Shown here: positions 1 to 12,229 of the stretch, piece by piece
Numbering within the stretch: position 1 is the first letter of the stretch
Layout of the letters: each line of letters begins with the position of its first letter
Origin: Coptis chinensis
Taxonomy: Eukaryota; Streptophyta; Magnoliopsida; Ranunculales; Ranunculaceae
DNA length: 64,000 nucleotides
Assembly (NCBI GenBank): GCA_015680905.1
Contig: JADFTS010000035.1
Coordinates: 1 to 64,000, forward strand
Direction: 5' to 3'
Translations under genes and position numbers: made by a program
The notes under the pieces: model-generated
The model's database searches: none
What the model was told of the DNA's origin: nothing
The model's input: the letters and a program-made list of their open reading frames with translations, nothing else

Positions 1-976
1 AAAGATGTCAACTTGTCATCAACCCGGCTGTACTGTCAATTTCTTCTAGTCATCTGTCTTCCACAAGTTGGTGTCATCCCCATTTTTTAGTAATAATATA
101 ATAGAAAAACCACTCTATATTAGATAGTGCAGGTTCACCTTTAGAAGTAGTTTCTCTAGAATCAACTAAACCTTCTGCATGTTTTATTCCATAAGGGAAG
201 CGATGTGATGGTTTTAAAGAGCTTTTAATTCACAAAATCTTCAAGCTTTGTATACTGAAGTAAATACTGAACCAAAGTGGATATCCTTCAATCCAGCTGT
301 TTGGAAGGGACGAAAAACCTTACTCGTACATTTGATGTAGTTAAAAAGAAAATCAGTTCATATAAAATTGCTGACTGCTGCCATTTATTTTTCTTGTCTC
401 CCTTGTCACTTGTTGTACATACATGAAATGGACAAGTTCAATTGGTAGTATTTACTGCTTATGGTCTGAGCAGCCCTAGAAAACAAAGAGATAAAGAAGG
501 AAATGAAGTATGGTCGATTGATCACCAATTTGGAAGCACAACTACAATATCCTAAATGCTATGTACATGCGGTTGTTTAAGTGAGATCTATAAGTTGATC
601 ACTTAATCATATTCAAAATGTAAATGCTATCTCACATATACTTATACCACAGGGTGGCCTCTGTGTTTGAGTTGGTGATTAATTCTCAATGACAACGTAT
701 TCAATTTTCTGCTACTCCAAGTCTTATTCATAAATATAACATAACCTAAAACAGACAATTTCTCATTCATTATTCCTAGAAAGTGAGTACAATTTTTGCT
801 CTTCTATTCCATACAGTGTGCCTTGAAAATTCTTCACTTTTATTTGTAGAAATATAAATATCCATTTCTACTTATTAAGGGAAAATTCTTTACAGAACAG
901 TCAACTATTTGCTTTGTGAATTTCTCAAAATCAACACAAATTTCTGATAGACAAAGCAACAGAGAGAGGAAAGTAC
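1..976. other. No gene recognised
   Basis: AT-rich sequence without a convincing reading frame on either strand. It lies downstream (in minus-strand terms) of the CDKB1-type pseudogene, so the missing last exons of that kinase would be expected here. I looked for the segment that normally follows LLHIFR in this family and did not find it. Confidence 0.5.
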
Positions 977-1692
977 CTAAATATATGAAGCAACTGTTGC
1001 AGCTAAGAATCACCAGGAAATAGGGCTTGTCTCCTAACCATTTCAGCTACACCAAGAAAAATAGTTTAGGAAGATGTAATTATTGTTGATTGAAAAATAA
1101 AAAGAATAGGGTTACAGACCAAATATGCATCCGACAGACCACATATCGACACCAGTGGAGTAGTGTGTTGAGCCGAGCAGAACCTCTGGAGCTCTGTACC
1201 AGAGAGTTACAATCTGGTAATAATAATAAGAATTGAATAGCAGAAGAAGGAAGGTTAGAGTTGAAATGGAAATGGAAAAGGAAAAGGAAAAAGCAGACCA
1301 CCTCGTGTGTGTAGCTCTTGAGGAGGAACGGTGAAGGCTCTTCCAAGGCCAAGATCGGCAATCTTGAGTATGCCCTTGTCCTTGTCAACCAAAAAGATTT
1401 TGGGGTTTGAGATCTCTGTGAAGCACGCTGTGACTGTGGCAGTGGGCCACCCTTGCACACAATTGGTAGAGGAAGCTCTGGATGAGTGTGGGGGCCTAAG
1501 GGGAGGATTGGATCCTTTGCGGTGAGAATCGATGAATTTCTTGAGATCCGTGTCGAGGTACTCGAAGACCAGGTAGAGAAGGGCTTTCCGTTCTTGTTGT
1601 CGACGTGCTCGACGCAGAGCAATCGGACCAGATAGAGACTCTGAGAGAGCATCTGAAGAAGGGCAATCTCGAAGAGCAGTTGGGGGAACACC
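977..1692 (-). pseudogene. CDKB1: CDKB1-type cyclin-dependent kinase pseudogene
   Basis: Seen: on the minus strand the DNA encodes, in broken frames, [90 protein letters not shown] and ALFPGDS-LQQLLHIF. Known: PPTALRE in the cyclin-binding helix is the CDKB1 hallmark, replacing PSTAIRE of CDKA. These plant-specific kinases drive G2/M. Three exon pieces remain with plant-like borders: 1302-1692, then an 88-nt GT-AG intron at 1214-1301, a second piece down to about 1115, and a third at 977-1046 that starts with AEMVRRQ. Lesions: a 2-nt loss after TALR (near 1665), a 1-nt loss at KGV (near 1455), 1-nt gains near 1395 and 1325, and a TAG replacing the codon after GDS (near 1002). The N-terminal ATP-binding exon and the C-terminal lobe are missing. 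Retained introns show it is a DNA-level copy, not a processed pseudogene. Confidence 0.88.
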
Positions 1693-1699
1693 CTATAAT

Positions 1700-1970
1700 A
1701 AATTATAAAAAGAGTTTCAAATTTTTGAATTTTGAATGTAGGCGGCCAGATTTTATCGTCGAACACGGACCTATTCAAGCCCATCCCAAAGTAAAAGCTC
1801 CCACTTTAATTCGGTTTGGGATTGGGCTGGAAACCTGAGGAACCCGAGCCTGATCATAAATAATTATAAATAAATAATATGAACAAATCTCGTATCTTGC
1901 CACTTGCTTTGTTTCCTCGATAACACTGTCTTACACGAGCTAGTAATACTTGGCCAAGTGGACATGTGAT
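1700..1970. other. Spacer between kinase pseudogene and MITE
   Basis: AT-rich DNA where the first kinase exon (ATP-binding loop) would be expected on the minus strand. I saw no such exon. The short open frames here match nothing I recognise. Confidence 0.4.
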
Positions 1971-1978
1971 CTAGAAAC

Positions 1979-2382
1979 CATGGACCAAAATATCGCCGAT
2001 ATATCCGATATATCACCGATATATATATCGGTATTTTGGTACACCGATATCGATATTTTTGATATATATCCACCGAATATAGAACTCTTTTTTTTCCGAT
2101 ATATATCGGAATTTATGATATAAAACTTTATATCGCCGATATAATCGATATATTTGATATTTATGATATATATCGGTTGATTTTTTGACCATTTTTTAAT
2201 ATAAATCCGATATTTTCAATATATTTCCGATATATTTTCGATATTTCAGATATTTCCGATAATTTAAATAGTTTGGACTGGTCACCAAAAAAATAGATAT
2301 ATCCGAAATATCCGATGTATCCGATATATATCGGTTTTTGGATACACCGATATATTCATCGATATCGATATTTTGGGCCTTG
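1979..2382. mobile_element. hAT-type MITE, 404 bp, with 8-bp target duplication
   Basis: Seen: the ends are inverted repeats, CATGGACCAAAATATCG on the left and CAAGGCCCAAAATATCG on the reverse complement of the right (15 of 17 identical). The element is flanked by the direct repeat CTAGAAAC at 1971-1978 and 2383-2390. The interior is packed with CGATAT, ATATCG and TATCGG words and has no coding potential. Known: hAT transposons make 8-bp duplications with consensus nTnnnnAn, which CTAGAAAC fits, and their ends often read CANGG. Inference: a non-autonomous hAT MITE. If the boundary is moved inward by three bases, the flanking repeat becomes 11 bp (CTAGAAACCAT), but the right end then fits less well. 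Confidence 0.82.
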
Positions 2383-2448
2383 CTAGAAACCATACCAACA
2401 GCTTCCCAAAAGAAAAAAAATGTGATTGACCACCATTACTCAACCAGA

Positions 2449-2664
2449 CCACCACCATGATCAGCGCCACCACTCTCCAGTCTCCACCAATTTTATGAAT
2501 AAAAACCACATAAAATATATTTGATAAGGATCAAATATATTAGACTAAATTGCATCGAGTTTACACCAAAAACATGTTTTAAAAAGAAAATATATTTGTG
2601 AATGGTGGTTGACGGCACCACCACCATGATCGCCACCACTCTCCATCTCCACCAATTTATGACC
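2449..2664. repeat. Two copies of a 48-bp ACC-rich motif, about 166 bp apart
   Basis: The run beginning ACCACCACCATGATC and ending CACCAATTTATGA occurs at 2449-2497 and again at 2617-2664 with small differences. It looks like a local direct duplication. No function is evident. Confidence 0.55.
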
Positions 2665-2763
2665 AAACCGCCACTCCACCCGGTTTAATGACAAGCAACC
2701 GCCATAATTTTTATTATTTATCTTCCCTCCCCCTCCCCAAAAAAAAATATAAAAGTAATAATA

Positions 2764-2785
2764 ATATATATATATATATATATAA
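2764..2785. repeat. (TA)n microsatellite
   Basis: About eleven TA dinucleotides in a row, in AT-rich non-coding DNA. Confidence 0.9.
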
Positions 2786-2789
2786 TAAC

Positions 2790-4165
2790 AACGTTAGAAA
2801 CAAACTTATCCAAAAATTTTGGTGGTGGTGGTGGAGGAAGAAGGTTGGAGAAGATGAACAATGAAATCTCGGTTGGGCTTTGGGCCTAAACCTTTTGGTT
2901 TTTCTAATGGGCCAAAATCTAATTTAGTTTTGGGCGGATTTTAGTTAAGTTGTTAGGGTCTTCCGGACACATTAGTTATGTTGTTAGGGCCTCAAGTTTT
3001 GAATCGAAGTTTTATATTTAATTTTGATGCCAAAAAGGAAAGCGGCATTTATTGAATGCGCCATAAATGGCAGATTAGCGTTATCTATGGGTATTCATTA
3101 AATGCCATGAATGACCCGGTATTCATTAATGTGCCATGAATGACCGGATTCTTCGGATCGCCCTAGAGGAACTAAGGTATTCGCCTTACGGGTTAGTTGT
3201 ATTCCTGAGTAATACGGAATGTAGGGTTAGGTATTCCTTGAATGTGACAAGGAATGACCTAAGGTATATAGGCACTAAATGGTGAGTCTATATAAAAAGA
3301 AATTGATTATTTGATAAGAGAAATTGATTTGATTACGCGAGTGTATTTGGGCTCAGATGGAATACCTATAGGATATCTACACATATTATATAAAATTGCT
3401 AACTTTTCTTTGCGGGGAGGGGTAGGACTTAATAATATTTTTCGTGCAGGGACGCCGGTCCTACCCCTTCTGGTTGTGGATATCGGTAAGTTTTAATGCA
3501 ATGATTTAGATATTAAAACGAGAGTGATTTGAATAAAGATACGTTAATATAATGGAAGTTTGCTTGGGAAGAAACTATCTGCCGCCGAAAATGGCGGAAA
3601 CACTGCCTTCCAAGTCGAGAATGATTAAGTTAGCAGGGAAAATATAAAGTGATTGTTGGATAATTAAAGTATGATAATGTTTATATGTGGTTAGTTTACT
3701 CATGCAAGCAAATTCATTTATGACCATGTTTGCTTTGTTTTGACAACGTGGGTGTGTTCTTGGGAACATAGGTGGAAGCGATGGAACAGCGGCGCTTGAT
3801 TTGAGATTCTTGCCTGAAGCCCGGTCAGTTAGTTTTCTTTTTAGGTCCCGATCTTTTGAAAGTATGTAATAACGTAGTTTTTCTTTTCATATGACATGAA
3901 AATCACGATGTTGAAAGACCGTTATTCTTAGAGTGGTTTGATGTTTTATTGGGGACGGAAGATAGACTTTTTTATAAAGTAATAAAGAGAATTTTTGGAG
4001 ATTATTTTTGTTTGTTAAGATTCTTTATGATGTGGTTTTAGGTTTTGGCAGGTATTGTATCCACCCCGGCATATCCCCAGGTTTTTAGACAATTGAACGA
4101 GTGATGTTTGAGACATTTATATTTCAAATATTCATTTATTTTAATTGTTTAGAAATTTGAATGAC
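2790..4165. other. No gene recognised; possible old retroelement debris
   Basis: No long or family-like reading frame. A short partial repeat built on ATTCATTAA and GCCATGAATGACC occurs near 3090-3145. The mix of moderately GC-rich blocks (3170-3250, 3410-3490, 3770-3850) with AT-rich DNA could be decayed LTR sequence, but no LTR ends were found, so this is a guess. Confidence 0.3.
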
Positions 4166-5912
4166 ACTCTCTCTCCGTCATACATTCATATCAATTTCAA
4201 ATTGAGAAGGAACTTAAATCTGTGGTAGAATGGCCTTCTATTCAATTAATGATTCTAAAGCATAGTGGCTCTAGACTTGATGAAAATTGGTGTAGATTTA
4301 TTTTAAATGCTGGTAAGCATGAGGAAGGAAGTGCGCTGGTGTCTTAGTCCTTTTCATTGTGTAGCGACTCGAGGGCATAGATTGGCGGTAGGAGTTTCTT
4401 GGACAAATACATTAAGGCATATCCAACCTTCTTAGAACTTGTTCTCACCCTCAGCTAGGTTGCATGAAGCTATTTTGGAAACTTAAATTATGAAGTTAAG
4501 CACTTCGTGAGTGGCCTAGGAAATCCCCGGAGTTCGAGTTCATCAGACGAATCAAGATGCTCATTCAAGGTGATGGTGAGTGGAGGGTTGGATTTTGCAA
4601 GACAACTACTATTACATGGTTTGAATCTATTTGCAAAGGTGATTGTCTTCAAAATGGAGAACTAGATCTCATGGAGGATGATTACTTTTATGGCTCATCG
4701 TAATCTTCTTCTCCAAAACCTCATGTTTGTTTTACGACTTTGACTCTAAAGATGAGCTTTTTGGGTTACTTAATCTCACTTTTATCGACTATTGCGTAAA
4801 AGATAAACTTAAAGCTGCTGACTTGGCAATAGATGAAGCATTCAAAATTGCAGGTCAAGTATTTTGAGCATCAGGTGAGAGAGCATGCCATTTTTAGTCT
4901 CTCATGCATTGGTCCCAGTTGATGATGCATGTGGCGTTGGATATTGAGCCTCTTAATAGATATATTTTAGTTCATTCATTTGTTTTAATTCGTCTCTTTA
5001 GCCTTTGTCTAGAAAATTTTGCCAATGCATTAGAAAGCCAAGAATCGACGGCTAATTCAAATCCGGAATCATGCTATGGTCCATCTCTTTCTTCCGAAAA
5101 CTATGGTCATCTAAAAGATCTAGTTCACTTTGTCGAGACTCTTATGGACTTATTTCCAGCAACTATTCATTAGCCTTTGCAGTTTGTAAATTGATAATCA
5201 CAACTGTTTCAAATGGCATTGTGATCCGCTAGTGTTTCTTTCTCGGGCATGCTCACTCCCTGCTTGAATTCGATCTATCAAAGCTTACCAAGAGCACCAG
5301 AGCATACATGGGTAGAGGTGTCCGTATATCGAGTAATCTAGTCGGCCTGTGGTATGTTTGAGAGCTTCCATCAATGTGCTTTGTCAAGATATCCTTTTTC
5401 GCTAAGCTTTGGACATCCTATTATAATTTTCTTAAGAAGAACACGAGGGAAGTGGGACTTCGGTTGTACAAATAGCAAAGGAAAGAGGTATTAAAGTTGA
5501 GTGACTTTAGAACAGTTTTAGGTGCAAGGTGTATGCACGCATATCGCCAACCTTTGCCTTTGGCAATTGGGATACTAATTCTATGAAGGTGAACTAATTC
5601 TAGTCGAGACATATTAGCACGGGTCAACTCGATTCTTTTTCCAAAGAGGTTAATTTAGGTTACGCTTGCCACTTTTGTAGTCTAACAGATTTGATGCACA
5701 TACGCGGAATTATGGCCTACGTAAGTCCCAAGTGTTGTTGGTACAGTTATACAAGTTTGGTCTCTTTGTTTTTGTAGAGGTACATCATTTCTTTCATGTT
5801 GTAATCTTGATAGAAATGATAGGCTTATTGTCAGATGTGCTTCTCAGCAAAGTAACTTATGTTATATATGAAAAAATAGCTTTGTTTTAACAAATATACA
5901 AATGTTAAGAAA
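4166..5912 (+). pseudogene. Degenerate fragment of a helical-repeat gene (zf-C3H1-like), copy 1
   Basis: Seen: reading across frames gives WPREIP, then VGFCKTT, CLQNGELDLMEDD, FANALESQESTANSNPESCY, SLSSENYGHLKDLVHFVETL, APEHTWVEVS and VYPFSAKLW (the last clearer in copy 2). The only sizeable open stretch is 4904-5173, with frameshifts and stops elsewhere. Known and inferred: the LxxFVE and YPFSxKLWxxYY patterns resemble half-TPR helical repeats, and the order recalls the C-terminal half of the large plant proteins with a putative zf-C3H1 zinc finger. That identification is from memory and moderate. Context: it is paralogous to 41741-43572, and the 600-bp satellite starts at its 3' edge with no spacer. 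Copy 1 is the more degraded of the two. Confidence 0.55.
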
Positions 5913-8900
5913 TGCAAATGTGCTAGGAATTGGTGATTATTTCACCTTTATGTCTGAAAAATTATTCTTGAGATTCAATATTAGAAAAGGCATACAAAAC
6001 CGCTGATTTTTTTTTTTTTCCAAAACCGTTGATATAGCATGTGTGTTATAATACACCAAAAAAAAAAGATGAAATTGAAAAAAAAAAAAAATTTTGTCAT
6101 AATAATTATACATGGAGATTCCATATTAAAAAGCCACACAAAAAAAATCGTTGATATAGCACATGTGTTGTAAATACACCAATTGGCTAAAAAATGGGAA
6201 AAAAATAAACTTAATTTTTAATATATTTTAGGTTGTGCAGATTTCTTTTCATAAACTTGTAGATCTTTTTAGAAACTTGTATTGTTTTTACAAAAATCTC
6301 CATTTGGACTTGAGGCTTGTAATTTTCCGTGTTAGTTATATCACGAGAATTGTTCACGTTAACGGTCCTTGATGAAGAATATTGGTTGTTTATATTTCCC
6401 TTTGAATTATTTTTCTCCCATTGTTGAAAGCAATAACAACAACAACTTATCTCTTATCTTGCCCAATTTGACTTTTCACTTTTTGAGTACATGTTTGTTA
6501 ATTTCTGCATGTGTGCCTGGAATTGGTGATAGTTTCACCTTTTATGTCTTAAAAATTATTCTTGAGATTCAATATTAGAGAAGCCACACAAAACCGTTGT
6601 TGATAATTTTTTTTTTTTTCAAAACCATTGATACAAAGATGTGTTTTATAATACACAAATTTGAGATGAAATTGGAAAAAAAAAAAAAAACTTAATTCTT
6701 TTTCCTAAAAATTATACTTGAGATTCCATATTAAAAATGCCACACAAAAATCGTTGATACAACACACATGTGTTGTAAATACACCGGCTTGCTAAAAAAA
6801 TGGGGAAAAAAGATAACTGAATTTTAATATATTTTAGGTTATGTAGATTTGTTTAGAAACTTGTAGATCTTTTTAGAAGCTTTGTATTGCTTTCAGAAAT
6901 CTCTCCATCTGGACTTGAGGCTTGTAATTTTCGAGGTTAGCTATATACAAGAATTTGCTCACGTTAACGGTCCTTGATGAAGAATATTGGTTGCTTATAT
7001 TTCCCTTTGAATTAATTTTCTTCCATTGTTGAAAGCAAAGACAACAACAACTTATCTCTTATTTTTCCCAATCTGACTTTCACCTTTTTGATTACATATT
7101 TGTTAGTTTCTGCATGTGTGCTAGGAATTGGTGATTGTTTCACCTTTATGTTTAAAAAAATTATTCTTGAGATTCAAAATTAGAAAAGCCAAATAAAAAC
7201 CGTTGATATTTTTTTTATTATTTTTTTCAAAACCGTTGATACAAACATGTGTGTTATAATACACCAATTTGTAGAAGAATTAAAAAATAAAAAAAATTGA
7301 ATTCTTTGTCAAAAAATTATACTTGAGATTCCATATTAAAAAGCCACACAAAAATCGTTGATACAAAGACACATGTTTTGTAAATACACAAGTTTGCTAA
7401 AAAAAAATGGGAAAAAAGAGAACTGGATTTTTATAGATTTTAGGTTGCGTAGATTTGTTTTTAGAAACTTGTGGATCTTTTTAGAAGCTTGTATTACTTT
7501 TCATAAATCTCACACATTTGGACTTGAGGCTTGTAATTTTTCCAGGTTAGTTATATACAAGAATTTGCTCACGTTAATGGTCCTTGATGAAGAATATTGG
7601 TTGCTTATATTTCTCTTTGAATTATTTTTATTCCATTGTTGAGAAAAGACAAACAACAACTTCTCTTATCTTGCCTAACTGACTATCACCTTATTGAGTA
7701 CATGTTTGTTAGTTTTCTGATGTGTGCTAGGAATTGGTGATTATTTCACCTTTATGTCTTAAAAATTATTCTTGAGATTCAATATTAGAAAAGCCATACA
7801 AAAACCGTTGATATATACTTTTTTTTTTTCCAAAAACCGTTGATACAGCATGTGTGTTATAATACACCAATTTGCAGATGAAATTGGAAAAAAAAAATAC
7901 GAATTCTTTGTCATAATAATTATACTGGAGATTCCATATTAAAAAAGCCACACAAAAATCGTTGATATAGCGCATGGGTTGTAAATACACCAGTTTGATA
8001 AAAAAAAATGGGAAAAAATAGAACAAAATTTTAATATATTTTAGGTTGCGCAGATTTGTTTTCAGAAACTTGTAGATCTTTTTAGAAGCTTGTATTGCTT
8101 TTCAGAAATCTCTCCATTTGGACTTGAGGCTTGTAATTTTTTCAAGGTTAGTTATATACAAGAATTTGCTCACGTTAATTGTCCTTGATGAAGAATGTTG
8201 GTTGCTTATATTTCCCTTTGAATTATTTTTCTCCCATTGTTGAGCAGTACAACAGCAACTTATCTCTTATTTTGCCCTAACTGACTTTCACCTTTTTGAG
8301 TACATGTTTGTTAGTTTCTGCATGTGTGCCTGGAATTGGTGATAGTTTCACCTTTATGTCTTAAAAATTATTCTTGAGATTCAATATTAGAAAAGCCACA
8401 CAAAACCGTTCCTAATATTTTTTTTTTTTTTCAAAACCATTGATACAACATGTGTTTTATAATACACCAATTTGAAATGAAAAAAAAAAAAAAAAAAATA
8501 ATGAATTCTTTGTCCTAAAAATTATACTTGAGATTCCATATTAAAAATGCCACACAAAAATCGTTGATACAGTACATGTGTTGTAAATACACTAGTTTGC
8601 TAAAAAAAAATGGGAAAAAAGATAACTGAATTTTAATATATTTTAGGTTGCGTAGATTTGTTTTCAGAAACTTGTAGATCTTTTTAGAAGCTTGTATTGC
8701 TTTTCAGAAATCTCTCCATTTGGACTTGAGGCTTGTAATTTTCCAGATTAGTTATATACAAGAATTTGCTCATGTGAACGGTCCTTGATGAAGAATATTG
8801 GTTGCTTATATTTCCTTTGGAATTATTTTTCTCCCATTGTCGAGCAGTACAACAGCAACTTATCTCTCATCTTGCCCAAACTGACTTTCACCTTTTTGAG

Positions 8901-11900
8901 TACATGTTTATTAGTTTCTGCATGTGTGCTAGGAATTGGTGATTGTTTCACCTTTTATGTCTTTAAAAATTATTCTTGAGATTCAATATTAGAAAAGCCA
9001 AATAAAACTTTTTTATTTGATTTTTTTTTTTATTTTATTTTTTTTTTTTTTTTGTTTCAAAACCGTTGATACAACATGTGTGTTATAATACACCAATTTG
9101 CAGATGAAATAGAAAAAAAAAAAATTGAATTCTTTTGTCCTAAAAATTATACCTAAGATTCCATATTAAAAAAAAGCCACACAAAAATTGTTGGTACAAC
9201 ACATGTGTTGTAAATACACCAGTTTTTAAAAAAAAAATGGGAAAAAAAAGAGAACTGAATTTTAATATATTTTAGGTTTGTAGATTTGTTTTTCAGAAAC
9301 TTGTAGATTTTTTAGAAGCTTGTATTGTTTTTTTCTCCATCCCTGACTGGAGTTTTGTAATTTTCGAGGTTAGCTATATACAAGAATTTGCTCATGTTAA
9401 CGGTCCTTGATGAAGAATATTGGTTGCTTATATTTCCCTTTGAATTATTTTTCTTCCATTTTGAGAACAAAAAACAACAACTTATAGATCTGACGGACTT
9501 TCCCTTTTGAGTACATGTTTGTTAGTTTCTCGCATTATTACTGGGAATGTGTCATTGTTTCACCTTTATGTTTTAAAAATTATTCTTGAGATTCAATATT
9601 AGAAAAGCCAAATAAAACCGTTGATATTTTTTATTTTTTTTTCAAAACCGTTGATACAACATGTGTGTGTTATAATACACCAATTTGCAAGAATTTGGAA
9701 AAAAAAAAAAACCCTTGTCCTAAAATAATCACCCATTCTAGGCACACATTTGGGCATGAGGCTTGTAATTTTTTTCGGGTTAGTTATATACAAGAATTTG
9801 CTAACGTTAACGGTCCTTGATGAAGAATATTGGTTGCTTATATTTCCCTTTGAATTATTTTTCTTCCTTTGTTGACCAGTACAACAACAACTTATCCATT
9901 ATCTTGCCCAGTCAGACTTTCCTTTTTGAGTACATGTTTGTTAGTTTTGCATGTGTGTTAGAATTGGAGATTATTTCACCTTTATGTCTTAAAAATTATT
10001 GTTGAGATTCAATATTAGAAAAGCCACACAAAAACCGTTGATATATTTTTTTTTCAAAAACCATTGATACAGCATGTGTGTTATAATACACCAATTTGCA
10101 GATGAAATTGGAAAAAAAAAACATATATATGAATTCTTTGTCCTAAAAATTATACTTGAGATTCCATTTTAAAAAAGCCACACAAAAAGCATTGATACAA
10201 CACGTGTTGTAAATACAACAACAACTTATCTATTATCTTGCCCTAACTGACTTTCACCTTTTTGAGTAAATGTTTGTTAGTTTTAGCGTGATGTGCCTGG
10301 AATTGGTGATAGTTTCACCTTTATGTCTTAAAAATTATTCTTGAGATTCAATATTAGAGAAGCCACACAAAAACCATTGATACGGCATGTGTTTTATAAT
10401 ACACCAATTTGCAAATGAAAATGGAAAAAAAAAAAAAATTACGAATTCATTGTCTCAAAAATTATACTTGAGATTCCATATTAAAAATGCCACACAAAAA
10501 TCGTTGATACAGCACATGTGTTGTAAATACACCAGTTTGCTAAAAAAAATGGGAAAAAAGAGAACTGAATTTTAATATATTTTAGGTTGCGTAGATTTGT
10601 ATTTACAAACTTGTTGATTTTTTTAGAAGCTTGTATTGCTTTTCAAAAATCTCTCCATTTGGACTTGAGGCTTGTAATTTTCCAGGTTAGTTATATACAA
10701 GAATTTGCTCACGTTAACGGTCCTTGATGATGAATATTGGTAGCTTATTTTTCCTCCATTGTTGAGCAGTACAACAACAACTTATCTCTTATCTTGCCCA
10801 ATCTGAATTTCTCCTTATTGAGTACATGTTTGTTAGTTTCTGCATGTGGGCCAGGAATTGGTGATTATTTCACCTTTATGTCTTAAAAATTGTTCTTGAG
10901 ATTCGATATTAGAAAAGCCACACAAAAACCTTTGGTAATTTTTTTTCGAAAAACCGTTGATGCAGCATGTGTGTTATAATACACCAATTTGAAGATGAAA
11001 TTGGAAAAAAAAAAATATGAATTCTTTGTCCTAAAAATTATACTTGAGATTCCATTTTAAAAAAGTGAAACAAAAATCGTTGATACAGCACATGTGTTGT
11101 AAATACACTAGTTTGCTAAGAAAATGGGAAAAAAGAAAACTGAATTTTAAAATATTTTAGGTTACGTAGATTTGTTTTCAGAAACTTGTAGATCTTTTTA
11201 GAAGCTTGTATTGCTTTTCAGAAATATCTCCATCTGGACTTGAGGCTTTTAATTTTCCAGGTTAGTTATATACAAGAATTTGCTCACATTAACGGTCCTT
11301 GATGATGAATATTGGTTGCTTATATTTCCCTTTGAATTATTTTTCTTCCATTGTTGAGCAGTACAACAACAACTTATCTCTTATCTTGCCCAATCTTACT
11401 TTCACGTTTTTGAGTACATGTTTGTTAGTTTCTGCATGTGTGCCTGGAATTGGTGATAGTTTCACCTTTATGTCTTAAAAATTATTCTTCAGATTCAATA
11501 TTAGAGAACCCACAGAAAAACCGTTGATAATATTTTTTTTTTCAAAAACCATTGATACAGCATGTGTTTTATAATACACCAATTTGCAGATGAAATTGGA
11601 AAAAAAAAAAATTACGAATTCTTTGTCCTAAAAATTATACTTGAGATTCCATATTAAAAATGCCACACAAAAATCGTTGATACAGCACACATGTTGTAAA
11701 TACACCAGTTTGCTAAAAAAAATTGGAAAAAAGAGAACTAAATTTTAATATATTTTAGGTTGCGTAGATTTGTTTTCAGAAACTTGTTGATCTTTTCAGA
11801 AGCTTGTATTGCTTTTCAGAAATATCTCCATCTGGACTTGAGGCTTGTAATTTTACAGGTTAGTTATATACAGGAATTTGCTCACGTTAACGGTCCTTGA

Positions 11901-12122
11901 TGAAGAATATTGGTTGCTTATATTTCCCTTTGAATTATTTTTCTTCCATTATTGAGCCGTACAACATCAACTTATCTCTTATCTTGCCCAATCTTGCTTT
12001 CACCAATTTGAGTATATGTTTGTTAGTTTCTGCATGTGTGCCTAGAATTGGTGATTGTTTCACATTTATGTGTTAAAAATTATTCTTTAGATTCAATATT
12101 AGAAAAGCCACAGAAAAACCGT

Positions 12123-12126
<4 letters not shown>

Positions 12127-12153
<27 letters not shown>

Positions 12154-12197
12154 GATACAACATGTGTTTATAATACATGTGTGTTATAATAAATTCG

Positions 12198-12228
<31 letters not shown>
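12127..12228. repeat. Facing T-tract and A-tract inside one satellite monomer
   Basis: A run of about 27 T is followed some 45 bp later by a run of about 30 A. Both are expanded versions of the short homopolymer tracts found in every monomer, and together they could form a hairpin. Confidence 0.7.

Positions 12229-12229
<1 letters not shown>

Noticed and set aside
2196-2509. Minus-strand frames in the first MITE
   Set aside because: Translation of CGATAT repeats (Tyr, Ile, Ser, Asp runs). No coding signal.
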